58,773 nt of DNA. Origin: Chitinophaga pinensis. Lineage in GTDB: Bacteria; Bacteroidota; Bacteroidia; M30B66. The position numbers and the translations under genes were made by a program. Below, one piece after another: positions 27,101-36,967 of this stretch. The stretch lies in contig CAMCXT010000017.1 of NCBI GenBank assembly GCA_945883545.1, positions 1 through 58,773 of the forward strand, given 5' to 3'. Position 1 is the stretch's first letter. Each line of letters starts with the position of its first letter. The notes below the pieces were generated by a model, which did no database searches, was not told where the DNA came from, and saw only the letters and a program-made list of their open reading frames with translations.

Positions 27101-30100
27101 TTGATGGAGGTACTGTAAACATGGGACTTTTCCGTACATCCAACCAAGTTTCAATTGGTGTCCACCGTGGGTCATTTGTGATGAACGGTGGAACATTAAA
27201 TCTTGATGGTAACTCAAGTTTGTCGGGAGATTATGCAATTTTCTCGATGGCTTACGCCGACAATGGTTTTAGAATGAGTGGAGGTACAATCAACTTAACT
27301 CGACTTGGAGCAAATGGTGGTGGTTTCATGGTAGGTTCTTCGCCGCAAAACTATGAAGTAACAGGTGGAACTGTGAATATGAACATTACAGGAAATATTG
27401 GTTTCGATATCACTTCAAGAGCTCCACTTTTCAATTTAAATATTAACCGTCCTGTAACAGCAGGAACAGGTGTTGCACGTATTGCATTGATCAACTTCAA
27501 TGATGGTACAGCGAATTCGATTCCAGCTTATCCTTTGGTTGTATTAAACAATTTAACCCTTGGAGGAACGCTTTCCACAACCTTGAATGCGAATGGAAAC
27601 AATATCTCTGTTGCAGGTAATTTCTTGATCAATCCAACCGGAACTTTAACATCGGGTGCCAATACGTTGATCTTTAATGGAAATGCAGCTCAAACCTTCA
27701 CGGTGAATGGGACTTTAACTGCTCCAGGTTTAAACAACCTAACAGTAAATAAAGGATCTTCTAGTACGCTTACCATTGCCGGTAGTGCAGCAACGATCGT
27801 CTCTGCAGGTGGCTTAAATCTACTTGCTGGAACATTAGATGATGGTGGGAAAAACCTCACCTTCGGTGGAAGTGTTGTTAACAATGCTACCCATACAGGA
27901 ATTGGTAGAATCACAATAAATGGATCTACACCACAAACCATTGGAGGCAATGGAAATGGAGCATTCCAAAATCTTGAAATTGCTAGTACTTCTGGAGCAG
28001 TAGGTTCTGTTGCTGTTACAGCCACAAATACCCTCCGTGTAAATGGAAACTTGAATATTGCAACCGACCGCTTGTTGAACATTGGAATTTACCGTTTACG
28101 CTTACAAGCAGGATCGGCAATTTCTTCAACACCGGGAGCTTTTGGTAATAATAGATATATCCAAACTGCTGGTTTCCAGTCGGATGGTGGTATTGTTAAG
28201 ACGTTTAACAGCATTTCTGCTTTTGTATTCCCGATGGGAACGGCAAGCAATAACTACACGCCTGCAACGATCCAGTTTACCTCGGTTCCTTCATCTTGGG
28301 GAACACTAAACTTGCGCCCTGTAACTGCTCGTCAGTTGTACGTAACCGATCCAGATTGCTTCCAATACTATTGGAAAGTGCGTGGAACAGGTTTCTCTGG
28401 AATTCCTGCCAACTCGGTGAATTTGACATTCAATTATGGTAATCTTCCCGACAATGCTACATACATCCCAGGTTACTACAACTACAGCGCGATTGGTTTC
28501 ACAACCATCAACGATATCAATCAGGTAAATGAAACCAGCAACAATGTCTTGTTTAGTAATGTAAGTTATTTTGATGGCGACTTTACCGCTGGAGCACCGC
28601 CTGCATTTGGAATTGTTGTTCCTTATTACAGCCGTGCGAATGGTAACTGGAATACGCCAGCAACTTGGTCGAATACCGCATTCGGTGGGCCAGCTTCTGC
28701 AACCATTCCATCGGCATCAACACCAGTATTTATTGGTGATGGTCTTTCATTCTTCCACACAGTGAATGTAACCACCAACAATACCTCCTCTGGTTCCTTG
28801 ATTATTGATGCAGGTTCAACCTTAAACGTAGGTTCAACCACTGGACATAATTTTGGGGCATTGCCTTTTGCTACTGCTGGTGGTGCTGGTAAAATTCAAA
28901 TCTCATCTGCAACGCCGGTGGCAGAGTTTCCAGGTGGTGACTTCGGTATTTTCTTCACTGCTGAAGGTGGAACAACAGAATACTTCTCTTCTGGAACTAG
29001 TTTTTCAATTCCTTCGGTAACTGCTGCTCCAACGAACATGAATATCGTTAGCTACAGAAACCTGAGTGTTTCTCCTGGTGCTGCTACAACGATCACTTTG
29101 CCAAACACAGATTTGGAGATTTTCGAAAACATGTTGAATGGTGGTGCTGGTGTTACTCAAATGAATAATGTTGCTGCTAAAACCCTTACCATTCGTGGAA
29201 ATCTAGATGTGAATGGTGGAACTTTGAGATACCGTTCTGGTGCGAATCAAAGCTTAGTTGTAGATAACAACATCAATGTTTCACTGTCTGGTGCATTTGA
29301 TGTTGAAAATGCTGGAACTGCCGCACACAACATTACACTTACTGGTAACTTAACAAACAATGGTATCTTGGAATTTAACCAAGCCAGTAAGATCAATTTG
29401 AATTTTATCGGAAATGTGAATCGCTCGATTGCAGGTACAAATGGTTTAGCCTCAACTTCATTGAACAACGTAATTCTTAACAAAGGCGTTGGAAGCAGTG
29501 TGGTGCTAGATATAAACGTTGCCGGTGCTTTTTCTGCACCAACAAACAACTGGTTAACTTTAACAAATGGAACATTCCGTTTATCGAAGTCAGCAACTTT
29601 AACACTAACCGATCAGGCAGGAGTTTCTTTCTTGATTCCATCTTCATCTGCAATTGAATTGAACCATCCTGGCGCTGAATTAAATGTAGCCATGGGGAAT
29701 TCGAATACTTCAGACCTTGTTTTAGGTGGCTCATTGAATTTGATTTCTGGAACGATGAATGTGGGTGACCAAATCAACAATACCCACAACGATATTGAGT
29801 ACGCATCAACTGGAACCCCTTCGATTCAATTGGAAGGCTCTTCTATTTTGAACGTAAACGGACAAATCAGAAGAAGTGTATTGAACTTCCTTGGGTCATT
29901 GACTTACAGTCAGGTTGATAACTCTGTTGTGCTTGTTCGTGGAAAGAATCCAGGTTTAACCTTAAATACCAACCACCAACGTGCAAAGTTTGAAATTATG
30001 AATGAAGGAAGTTCGTTCACGATGGAAGACAACTCATTGTTGATCATCGACAGAAACGGTTTGGCAAGTGGTTCTTACGGAGATCTTTATTTGTATCCTG

Positions 30101-33100
30101 AAACATCTGTAATTACTGGAGGTGAAATTCGTGTGGGAACATCTGGAACTCCTTCATCAGAAGGTTTGTTTTTAGCGAGCATCCAACCAAGTGTTTGGAC
30201 TCTAACGGTTGATGGTACAGTTACTCCGAAAACACTGCAACTTGTGAGCAATCCACTTACTGTTGCAAAAGATCTAGATATTTTTGGAAACTCAATCTTC
30301 AATGCCAATGGTTTAAATGTAACCATCGGTGGAAATTTGATCAATCAAAACCCTATCAATACCACAGGTTTAGCAGTGGGAGGTTACAGAGTTGTTTCAC
30401 CTAATCAAGTAACTACATTGAATGGAGCACTAGAATCTCAATCGATTGTAGGTACATCAGGTAACCTAACAAATTTTGCTAATCTTGTGATCGACAATAC
30501 ATTCACAGGTGGTGAGGTAGCTGTTGCGCCTAATTCAAATATCCGTGTTAACGGAAACTTGTTTGTAACTGGAGGTAATATGAACTTGGTGGCAAATACT
30601 GCTACTGTTGCAGGTAATGTTACCAATAACAACGAGATTATCACAACTGGTGCTGGAAATCTTATCCTTGCTGGTACAGCGGGTCAGGATATTTTGGGTG
30701 ATGGAACTGGAATCTTTGGTTCGTTGCGTTTGAACAACGCTGCTGGTGCTGAAGTAAAAGCACCAATCACAGTTGGAGGTACTTTGAATCTTCAAACTGG
30801 ATTGTTCTACATCAACAACCATGAGCTCACCATTGCAGAAACCGGCACTATCACTGGAACTTTCGGTGCTAATGTGATGGTTCGTACGAACGGTGTATTA
30901 AGTGATGGAGGGATTCGTAAATTGTATCCTGCAAGTGCGCATGATTTCACTTTCCCATTCGGTGTTACTTTGAAGTATTCACCTGCGAGAATTAACGTGA
31001 CTTCAAATTCGGTTGCTGGTTCTGTAACGATTCGTCCTGTAAATACCCGTCACCCAGCGACTACCGATCCATTGGATAAGGAACTTACTTACTATTGGAA
31101 TGTGTCTTCTACAGGATTCAATCCGTCAACAACACTAAATCACACATATACATACATTCAAGCAGATGCTTTGAACGGTGTAGAGGCAAGTTATGTGGGC
31201 GGTCGTTATTTCAATAACATTTGGGTTCCTCAATTTGGAGTTGCAGGTTCGGTGAATTCTGCTTCTAACACGATCAGCCTAAATGGTGTGAATTATTTCA
31301 ATGGTGACGTAACCGCAGGTGAATCATCTGAATTTGATCAACTATTGGTGTTCTACAGCCGTGTAACCAATGGCGATTGGACAACACCATCTTCTTGGTC
31401 TATTGACCCAATTCTTCAGCATACAGGAGCTCCTGCTGCAACAGCTCCATCATTTAATTCTGTGGTAATTCAAGCTGGTCATACGATCAATGTTATCAGC
31501 AATGGAGTAAACGCTCCAACGGCAGAAATCAATGGAACCTTGAACTTGAATAGTACAATTGGCCACAACTTAGGTGCAGTAACCGGAACAGGAACATTGA
31601 GAATGACGCCAACAGTATCGGCTCAGTTCATTTTCCCAGGAGGTAACTTCTCTTCTTTTGTAAATGCAACAGGTGGTTCGGTTGAATACAACTCAGCTGC
31701 TGTTGCGGCCATGCCATCTCAATCAACTTACAACAACCTTATTTTTACAGGTGCTGGTTCTAAGTCGATGCCTTCAACCGACATTCTCATCAACGGTGAT
31801 CTTACGATTACCGCAGGAAGTTTTGGTAACGTAACGAACCGCAACATCAACTTGCGTGGTAATTTTGTGAACACTCCAGGTGTTACTGGCTTTGCTGCAG
31901 GAACTGGTGTCTTCAGCTTAACTGGTGGTGCACAATCAATCTCTGGTGCAACGCAATTTGGTCGCTTAACGCTCAATGGAGCAGGCGTAAAAACACTGAA
32001 TTCATCTATCAGTGTGGGCACTCAGCTTACACTGACCTCTGGAATCATTGAAACTGGTGCGAATGTATTGTCGGTGAGTACTTCTACCACAGTTTCTGGT
32101 GGATCTGCCGCTTCACACATCAATGGTAACCTTCAGAAGGTTATTGGAGCAGCTACAACATCTAAAACCTTCGAAATTGGTGATGGTGTTCGTTATTCTC
32201 CAGTTACCATCAGCTATGCCGGAAGTACAAACAATGGTGGAACTGTAACTGCTATTGCATTCTCTGGAGATCATCCAAACCTTGCAAGTTCATTGTTAGA
32301 TCCAAACAAGTCGGTTAACCGTTATTACAGTATTTCATCTGTTGGTGTGGTTGGCTTTACAAGTGCAAATCTTACTTTCGCATTTAATGCAGCAGACCTC
32401 GACGGCGGTGCTAACACAAGCAATTTCTCCGTTGGTCGTTACAGTGGATCATGGTCGCTTCCGACAGTTGGAGTTAGAACAGCTACATCGACTCAAATTG
32501 TTGGTTTAACAACATTTGGAGATTTCCAAGTGGCTGAAGAGTACATTGGAGCAATTACTTGGAATGGTTCTGTTAGTTCAGACTGGAACAATACAGCCAA
32601 CTGGACGCCAAACATGGTTCCAACAGCTTCTGATGATATCATTATCAATACAGGCCTTTTCCAACCATCTTTCTTATCGCCAGGCAACGGTCTTTGCAAA
32701 GACATTACTTTCAATGCTGGAACTGGATTTACAGTGCCGAGCGGTTATTCTTTAACTGTTAATGGAAACTGGGCTGGAAGCAATACTACCGTTCTTGGTT
32801 CAGGAACAGTAAATTTCACTTCTCCAACTGCAGTTCATACTGGAACCACTTCGTTTGGATGTGTTCTTTCGGTTGCTACTGGTGGTAATTTAACCACTTC
32901 GGATGGAATCACGATCTTGAACAACGGATCATTGATGCATGGAACTGGCACTGCTGGTGCTGGTGGAAATGTTTCAGGAAATGTGACTGTGCGCAGATCA
33001 GGTAATCCAACTGCAAACAACTATAACTACTGGTCATCTCCAATTGTGAATGGAGGAGTTGCTTCACTTGGACAAAACCGTTACTTCTACAATCCTGTAG

Positions 33101-34770
33101 CAGCTACAGGTTCTGATGAAGTTGGTTTGTTGGGTGGATGGATTAACGCTACAGGAACAATGACTGTTGGCCGTGGTTACATTTCAACAGGTCAAGGCAA
33201 TGCGGCTTTCACTGGAACTGCCAACCAAGGTCCAATCACTTATGGTCCTACAGCTGTTGGTGCATTCACTTCGTTTAACTTGATTGGTAATCCTTACCCA
33301 AGTGCGATTTCTGCTCCTGCTTTTGTAGCTGCAAATCCAAGTATTGCAGGTTCTGCTTTGTATTTCTGGGATGATGATGGATCTGCAGGTTCAGATTACG
33401 ATGCGGCTACCGATTATGCAGTATGGAACAACCTAGGGTTTGTATCTGGACCGAACAGTGGAACACCATTCAATGGAAACATTGCTTCTTGTCAAGGTTT
33501 CTTTATCGAGTCTACCACAAGCACCAACATTCAGTTCAACAATGCGATGCGTACCACTGCGAACAGCTCGTTCTTCGATCAGAACAACATCGAACGTTTG
33601 TGGATCAGTGTAACAACTGAAGCTAACGACTACAATGAAACTTTGCTAGCATTTAAAGCGGATGCGACTGATGGAATTGATCCTCAGTATGACGCCAAAA
33701 AACTAAAAGGAAATGCACATATTTCATTGTATTCTCGTGCAGAAGGAAGCGATTTGGCTATCCAAGCAATACCTTCACTTTCTGCAGACAAAGTAGTTCC
33801 ACTTGGAATTGATGCAGATGCGAATGGCGCACAAACCATCCGTTTGAAGCATGTCGACAACATGGATGCAACTTCTCAGATCATTCTTGAAGATACCAAA
33901 TTGGGTGTGTTCCAGAACTTGAGAAACAATCCGGTTTACAACTACACGTTCGATAAAGATGCTGATGGACAGCGTTTCAGACTGCACTTTAAAGCAGGTG
34001 TTTATATGAGTGCTAATACCGAAAGTTGTGTGCAGAATGATGGTAGCATTATCATCAATAGTTCTTCAGCTACAACTTGGACTTACAACGTAACGAATAG
34101 CGATGGTTTGTCGATTGCGAGCAATGAATCTTTCACTGGAACAACGCAAATCAACAATCTTAGTGGAGGTAATTACTTCGTGATGTTGACCAATAACTTT
34201 GGCACTGTGCTTCAGCAAACGGTTACGATTCCATCAGGAATGCCTGTAACAGCTGCGATCAGTTCATCAGAAACGACCACTGAAGTTTCTTCGACACCAA
34301 TTCATTTCCATGCAAATGTGAATGGAGCTGTTGATTATACTTGGGATTTCGGTGATGGTACCATCGTAACTGGAACCACTGATCCAAGCCACGTTTACAC
34401 AGAGCCAGGTGTTTACACGGTAACCTTCATTGCTTCAAACTCAAATTGTATGGAAGTGAAAACGCTCCAGATCAATGTGAAGGCGAATACAACTGGAGTT
34501 GTTGATGTGAATAAGCAAACCTTCAACATCTACCCGAATCCAGCGAAGTCGATTGCGATGATTCAATTGAACATGCCAGAACGTGAACTTTCTATGTCGC
34601 TCAACATTCTAGATGCAGCAGGAAAGTTGATCATGTCGAGAACTTATGAAGGTGTCGATAAAAAGACAACCATTGAAGTTGACATTGCAGATCTTCCAGC
34701 AGGTGTTTATCAAATGTTGCTTAACGGCAATAAGTTTAGCACTGCAGCTCGATTGACAAAAGTGGATTAA
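24157..34770 (+). CDS. Giant T9SS-secreted repeat protein (about 3,540 residues)
   Basis: Signal peptide with an LMLLMLLML core, ending NASAQ. The body is Asn/Thr/Gly/Ser-rich with many short strand-turn repeats (e.g. NNLTVNKGSS, GNLTNNGILEFNQAS), suggesting long right-handed beta-helices. A G-(N/D)-W...W module recurs at nucleotides 24286, 26023, 28642, 31372 and 32581. In several copies it is followed by a TGHNFG/IGHNLG block and an ATGGSVEY-type block. A second module, FP(M/F)G...Y(T/S)P followed by YYW, closes four macro-repeats. Then come a GNPYPSAI region (33283), a PKD domain (YTWDFGDG, 34336) and a T9SS sorting domain from FNIYPNPAKS (34522). It is probably a surface adhesin or gliding-type protein; no enzyme domain is seen. 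ATG at 24028 is an alternative start. Confidence 0.9.
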   Translation: MKTISTSSSLGNLSASIRLMLLMLLMLSGWNASAQVTKTSASAGNWSTITWSPAGLPAAGDHVIIAHAVTANVAISVGNLTVNSGSTLTMSNQNVTAAGNTIINGTLADNNAAGTNTFSGSFTVGATGNYTTTSTSPLVFGGNISNSGTFNRSGAGAITFTNSLSIGGSNVIALGGGTATLAADAVVTNNGSVTFLGTINGTNTGSTWINAASSSLAINGTTPMATGTFDVSATSNNVTYGGASQTIKSATYFNIVFGGSGTKTIPDIIVNGNFTRNAGNLAFSGSSITFEGSTNANLTLTNLAVTFPNFVINKPGAALSIVPGGTIITTMTSLSVSDGDLNFGSTNTTVRVNGTLAGAGTINMSGAAGHVLRLFGTSNNIASLLSTSGTVEYAATGDQEVFSTPNYRTLLLSGSGIKSLTGNATVSTLLNLSSNLLLSLGNSNLRLTANATLSGTFGTSRYIVTDASGAFIKEGTATGDFTTDIPSGVYPLGNSGGLYTPFTLSALTATITGTGAISVRAVPTRQPNVPYFNNALIKYWDIITTNLSGISANASFQYRPSEVIGNALLYQPRVWNGTALTTPAGASSAGTNPAATTATTFLTGQWTSLDPATRTTLYSYQSGDWADPNTWTIDPSGSTLLNPIVPTTGDQVIILPGRNVFTTISRTIGSIEIQSGAILDLGTSTGHNFGVVSGEGTLRISAAISPAAFPVGTFTDFVSATGGSVEYYNLPATCVLPAQNTYNNLSFTNSTSVSYTAQVNNGLIINGSLSLSRSGTGASNFDFGTGGGHTYTVFKDVTVGAGCRHGIATASTSGFNYYIHGNLLVDGQLIMQNGAAYTGTSGRAQITFRGATTNNTATFNSGSTATLYDIYVNKNDGYEMYISSSSSATVNFFGNAFTILPIRGTMRLGPNLNIPRMGNVGNYDLGSSSLLPVLWIDGAIVTDGGVGGAIVPYGTLKITAGSLTCTNGQRSVVIRESGLFQIDGGTVNMGLFRTSNQVSIGVHRGSFVMNGGTLNLDGNSSLSGDYAIFSMAYADNGFRMSGGTINLTRLGANGGGFMVGSSPQNYEVTGGTVNMNITGNIGFDITSRAPLFNLNINRPVTAGTGVARIALINFNDGTANSIPAYPLVVLNNLTLGGTLSTTLNANGNNISVAGNFLINPTGTLTSGANTLIFNGNAAQTFTVNGTLTAPGLNNLTVNKGSSSTLTIAGSAATIVSAGGLNLLAGTLDDGGKNLTFGGSVVNNATHTGIGRITINGSTPQTIGGNGNGAFQNLEIASTSGAVGSVAVTATNTLRVNGNLNIATDRLLNIGIYRLRLQAGSAISSTPGAFGNNRYIQTAGFQSDGGIVKTFNSISAFVFPMGTASNNYTPATIQFTSVPSSWGTLNLRPVTARQLYVTDPDCFQYYWKVRGTGFSGIPANSVNLTFNYGNLPDNATYIPGYYNYSAIGFTTINDINQVNETSNNVLFSNVSYFDGDFTAGAPPAFGIVVPYYSRANGNWNTPATWSNTAFGGPASATIPSASTPVFIGDGLSFFHTVNVTTNNTSSGSLIIDAGSTLNVGSTTGHNFGALPFATAGGAGKIQISSATPVAEFPGGDFGIFFTAEGGTTEYFSSGTSFSIPSVTAAPTNMNIVSYRNLSVSPGAATTITLPNTDLEIFENMLNGGAGVTQMNNVAAKTLTIRGNLDVNGGTLRYRSGANQSLVVDNNINVSLSGAFDVENAGTAAHNITLTGNLTNNGILEFNQASKINLNFIGNVNRSIAGTNGLASTSLNNVILNKGVGSSVVLDINVAGAFSAPTNNWLTLTNGTFRLSKSATLTLTDQAGVSFLIPSSSAIELNHPGAELNVAMGNSNTSDLVLGGSLNLISGTMNVGDQINNTHNDIEYASTGTPSIQLEGSSILNVNGQIRRSVLNFLGSLTYSQVDNSVVLVRGKNPGLTLNTNHQRAKFEIMNEGSSFTMEDNSLLIIDRNGLASGSYGDLYLYPETSVITGGEIRVGTSGTPSSEGLFLASIQPSVWTLTVDGTVTPKTLQLVSNPLTVAKDLDIFGNSIFNANGLNVTIGGNLINQNPINTTGLAVGGYRVVSPNQVTTLNGALESQSIVGTSGNLTNFANLVIDNTFTGGEVAVAPNSNIRVNGNLFVTGGNMNLVANTATVAGNVTNNNEIITTGAGNLILAGTAGQDILGDGTGIFGSLRLNNAAGAEVKAPITVGGTLNLQTGLFYINNHELTIAETGTITGTFGANVMVRTNGVLSDGGIRKLYPASAHDFTFPFGVTLKYSPARINVTSNSVAGSVTIRPVNTRHPATTDPLDKELTYYWNVSSTGFNPSTTLNHTYTYIQADALNGVEASYVGGRYFNNIWVPQFGVAGSVNSASNTISLNGVNYFNGDVTAGESSEFDQLLVFYSRVTNGDWTTPSSWSIDPILQHTGAPAATAPSFNSVVIQAGHTINVISNGVNAPTAEINGTLNLNSTIGHNLGAVTGTGTLRMTPTVSAQFIFPGGNFSSFVNATGGSVEYNSAAVAAMPSQSTYNNLIFTGAGSKSMPSTDILINGDLTITAGSFGNVTNRNINLRGNFVNTPGVTGFAAGTGVFSLTGGAQSISGATQFGRLTLNGAGVKTLNSSISVGTQLTLTSGIIETGANVLSVSTSTTVSGGSAASHINGNLQKVIGAATTSKTFEIGDGVRYSPVTISYAGSTNNGGTVTAIAFSGDHPNLASSLLDPNKSVNRYYSISSVGVVGFTSANLTFAFNAADLDGGANTSNFSVGRYSGSWSLPTVGVRTATSTQIVGLTTFGDFQVAEEYIGAITWNGSVSSDWNNTANWTPNMVPTASDDIIINTGLFQPSFLSPGNGLCKDITFNAGTGFTVPSGYSLTVNGNWAGSNTTVLGSGTVNFTSPTAVHTGTTSFGCVLSVATGGNLTTSDGITILNNGSLMHGTGTAGAGGNVSGNVTVRRSGNPTANNYNYWSSPIVNGGVASLGQNRYFYNPVAATGSDEVGLLGGWINATGTMTVGRGYISTGQGNAAFTGTANQGPITYGPTAVGAFTSFNLIGNPYPSAISAPAFVAANPSIAGSALYFWDDDGSAGSDYDAATDYAVWNNLGFVSGPNSGTPFNGNIASCQGFFIESTTSTNIQFNNAMRTTANSSFFDQNNIERLWISVTTEANDYNETLLAFKADATDGIDPQYDAKKLKGNAHISLYSRAEGSDLAIQAIPSLSADKVVPLGIDADANGAQTIRLKHVDNMDATSQIILEDTKLGVFQNLRNNPVYNYTFDKDADGQRFRLHFKAGVYMSANTESCVQNDGSIIINSSSATTWTYNVTNSDGLSIASNESFTGTTQINNLSGGNYFVMLTNNFGTVLQQTVTIPSGMPVTAAISSSETTTEVSSTPIHFHANVNGAVDYTWDFGDGTIVTGTTDPSHVYTEPGVYTVTFIASNSNCMEVKTLQINVKANTTGVVDVNKQTFNIYPNPAKSIAMIQLNMPERELSMSLNILDAAGKLIMSRTYEGVDKKTTIEVDIADLPAGVYQMLLNGNKFSTAARLTKVD

Positions 34771-34788
34771 AAGATCTAATCAAAGCTG

Positions 34789-34824
34789 AAAAGCGCTCCG
34801 GAGATGATTCTTCGGAGCGCTTTT
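34789..34824. terminator. Perfect 12-bp terminator after the giant gene
   Basis: AAAAGCGCTCCG (34789-34800) pairs exactly with CGGAGCGCTTTT (34813-34824) around a 12-nt loop, followed by ATTTTA. It ends the giant gene's transcript. Confidence 0.9.
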
Positions 34825-35136
34825 ATTTTAGTGATGTTTGGATGTTTATCTGCAAGGATGACTTGCTTGCAGACAATCGAATTACTTGTGAGCGGCAGCG
34901 ATTGAGGCATGTAGCGCCCGAAGGGACTACAGCCGAAAGCGCGGTTATGCCGCCAAAATCAATGGATCGGATTTACAACTAGCTGCGACTTTTGGAAAGC
35001 AGAAGGTTTGAAGCAGTATTCTCAATTAGAATTTCCGAACGTATTCATCTAATGAAACATCCTCGTTGAGCGATAGTTTCTTTATTAGCAGCTACCATCT
35101 TTGGCTAATAATTCAAGGGCGATTTGATTTTTAAGC
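34825..35136. other. Gene-free region holding repeat copy 2
   Basis: No open frame of note. It contains the second copy of the dispersed repeat (34889-34954, separate entry). The rest, about 34955-35136, is unremarkable AT-rich sequence before the stop of the thioredoxin-like gene. Confidence 0.4.
34889..34954. repeat. Dispersed palindromic intergenic repeat, copy 2
   Basis: GTGAGCGGCAGCGATTGAGG starts a block with TAGCGCCCGAAGGG and CAGCCGAAAGCGCGG. It aligns with copy 1 (6725-6784), sharing GATTGAGGCA, TAGC and GCCGAAAGC(A/G)CGG in the same order, though the 11 bases between TAGC and the last block in copy 1 are missing here. Confidence 0.65.
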
Positions 35137-35628
35137 CTACTTATTTTGAAACCAAGCGTCTAATTGATCGCTATCGATGGTTTTACTTCCAGTAAATGTA
35201 TCAACCATCTTTCCCTTACCATCCATTACATAAGTTGTAGGAAGGGTATGAATGCCGTATGCTTTAAACGGCTTTGGGAGTTTGTACAAAGGATACTGAA
35301 GCTCTTCAAATTGAGCGAAGGGTTCCAAGGTCGAAAGATCTTCATCGCTCAATAAAATCAAGTCGATTTTGCGTTTTTCGAATTCCAATTTGAGTTTTAC
35401 CAGTTTCGGCAATTCCTTTCTGCAGTCGATGCACCAAGTGGCGAAGAACTTGATGATCCTCGGCTTGCCGGTGTTGTTTTGCAAATTGAATGTTTTCCCA
35501 TCCAAAGTTTGAACGCTCACTGCATCGAACAATAATTCTGGAGCAACGCGGTACTTTCTATATTGATAGAGGCCTGCGCCGACCAAAAGCAGCAGCAGGA
35601 CAAAAGAAACTAATCTTCGGTTTCTCAT
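35137..35628 (-). CDS. TlpA-like membrane-anchored thioredoxin
   Basis: 163 residues. From the ATG at 35628 there is one N-terminal membrane anchor (LVSFVLLLLLVGAGLYQY), then a thioredoxin-fold domain facing the periplasm. The redox motif is WCIDC in KFFATWCIDCRKELPKL; the cis-Pro loop is HTLPTTYVMD. Such proteins keep cysteines of exported proteins or cytochromes reduced. The gene start shares one base with the rocD stop (TGATG), so the two are translationally coupled, although no functional link to ornithine metabolism is evident. Confidence 0.9.
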   Translation of the reverse strand: MRNRRLVSFVLLLLLVGAGLYQYRKYRVAPELLFDAVSVQTLDGKTFNLQNNTGKPRIIKFFATWCIDCRKELPKLVKLKLEFEKRKIDLILLSDEDLSTLEPFAQFEELQYPLYKLPKPFKAYGIHTLPTTYVMDGKGKMVDTFTGSKTIDSDQLDAWFQNK

Positions 35629-36875
35629 CACTTTTGCAATGAAATCAGACTGTCGCGAATGATTCCAATACAAGTTTTCATTTGTTCTTCGTTGATCACC
35701 AATGGAGGAGCAAAGCGGATGATATTTCCGTGTGTGGGTTTTGCCAACAAACCATTTTCCATCATACGCACGCAGATTTCCCAAGCAGTAACGCCATCAC
35801 TTTCATCAATAACAATGGCATTGAGCAAGCCTTTTCCACGAACCAATTTAATTTTTGGATGGTTGAGGTTTCTTAAGCCTTCCCGAAGGATTTTGCCCAA
35901 TTTTTCAGCATTTTCAGCAAGCGCTTCATCTTTTACCACCTCGAGTGCTGCTTTGGCAATATGACAAGCCATTGGATTGCCACCGAAAGTGGATCCGTGT
36001 TCGCCTGGTTTGATGCACAACATGATTTCGTCGTTCGCCAACACTGCCGAAACAGGATAAGCTCCACCTGAAAGCGCTTTCCCTAAAATCAGGATGTCTG
36101 CTTTCACGTTTTCGTGGTCAATGGCGAGTAATTTCCCGGTACGTGCGATGCCTGTTTGGATTTCATCGGCAATAAAAAGTACGTTGTGCGACTTACAGAG
36201 TGCCGCAGCTCCAGAAAGAAATCCTTCATCAGGCACATTCACACCAGCTTCGCCTTGAATAGGTTCAACCAGCATGCCTGCAACATGAGGATCTTTTAAA
36301 GCTTCCTCTAATGCAGCTAGATCGTTGTACGGAATAACGTGAAATCCTGGAGTGAATGGTCCGAAGTTATTTCTAGAATCTGGATCTGTGGAAGCTGAAA
36401 CGATGGAAATGGTTCTGCCGTGGAAATTTTCTCCACACACCAAAATTTTCGCTTGGTCTGCCGGAATTCCTTTCACTTGATAAGCCCATTTGCGGCAAAG
36501 TTTCAGAGCTGTTTCAACACCTTCAGCACCTGTGTTCATTGGAAGAACACGGTCGAAACCGAAATACGAAGTGATGTATTGTGAAAATTCTGCAAACTCG
36601 CGGTTATGAAATGCTCTTGAAGTGAGTGTGATTCGTTGTGCTTGGTCCATCATGGCTCCAACGATTCTCGGATGGCAATGGCCTTGGTTTACAGCCGAAT
36701 AAGCAGAAAGGAAGTCGTGGTATCTTTTGCCTTCCACGTCCCAAACATAGATGCCTTCTCCGCGCTCAAGCACTACCGGCAAAGGATGATAATTGTGTGC
36801 GCTGTATTCTTCTTCCAGGTGAATGAATTCCTGGTTACTTTTTAACGTAATGGTTTCACTGTGCGCGGTTCTCAT
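35628..36875 (-). CDS. rocD: Ornithine-oxo-acid aminotransferase
   Basis: Moves the delta-amino group of ornithine to 2-oxoglutarate, giving glutamate semialdehyde, and so links arginine and proline metabolism. The 415-residue class III PLP enzyme has [55 protein letters not shown] and the PLP Lys in [14 protein letters not shown], then [13 protein letters not shown]. The sequence is typical of RocD/OAT rather than acetylornithine aminotransferase. It is the first gene of a pair with the thioredoxin-like gene. A perfect TAccTTTG box lies upstream on the minus strand (36902-36909). Confidence 0.95.
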   Translation of the reverse strand: MRTAHSETITLKSNQEFIHLEEEYSAHNYHPLPVVLERGEGIYVWDVEGKRYHDFLSAYSAVNQGHCHPRIVGAMMDQAQRITLTSRAFHNREFAEFSQYITSYFGFDRVLPMNTGAEGVETALKLCRKWAYQVKGIPADQAKILVCGENFHGRTISIVSASTDPDSRNNFGPFTPGFHVIPYNDLAALEEALKDPHVAGMLVEPIQGEAGVNVPDEGFLSGAAALCKSHNVLFIADEIQTGIARTGKLLAIDHENVKADILILGKALSGGAYPVSAVLANDEIMLCIKPGEHGSTFGGNPMACHIAKAALEVVKDEALAENAEKLGKILREGLRNLNHPKIKLVRGKGLLNAIVIDESDGVTAWEICVRMMENGLLAKPTHGNIIRFAPPLVINEEQMKTCIGIIRDSLISLQK

Positions 36876-36901
36876 GCCTTAATACCGTTTTATTTTGTTT
36901 G

Positions 36902-36909
36902 CAAAGGTA
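36902..36909 (-). promoter_or_regulatory. -7 box upstream of rocD
   Basis: TACCTTTG on the minus strand, a perfect TAnnTTTG match, 26 nt before the rocD ATG at 36875. No clear -33 TTG is seen. Confidence 0.55.
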
Positions 36910-36967
36910 GCGTTTTGCCCTTTATCCTTACTTTTTCAGCAAATTGCGCTCGATTTCAAATTCCATT

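Noticed and set aside
27690..28082. Long minus-strand open frames within the giant gene (also near 24543, 24888 and 31728)
   Set aside because: They are Val/Pro/Leu-rich mirror readings of the Asn/Thr/Gly-rich repeat protein and have no signal, domain or start context.
24157..34770. RTX adhesin or type V autotransporter
   Set aside because: There are no Gly-Asp RTX nonapeptides and no C-terminal outer-membrane barrel; the C-terminus is a T9SS sorting domain.
35628..36875. Acetylornithine aminotransferase (ArgD)
   Set aside because: The [21 protein letters not shown] and [13 protein letters not shown] blocks fit ornithine aminotransferase better, and no arginine synthesis genes flank it.
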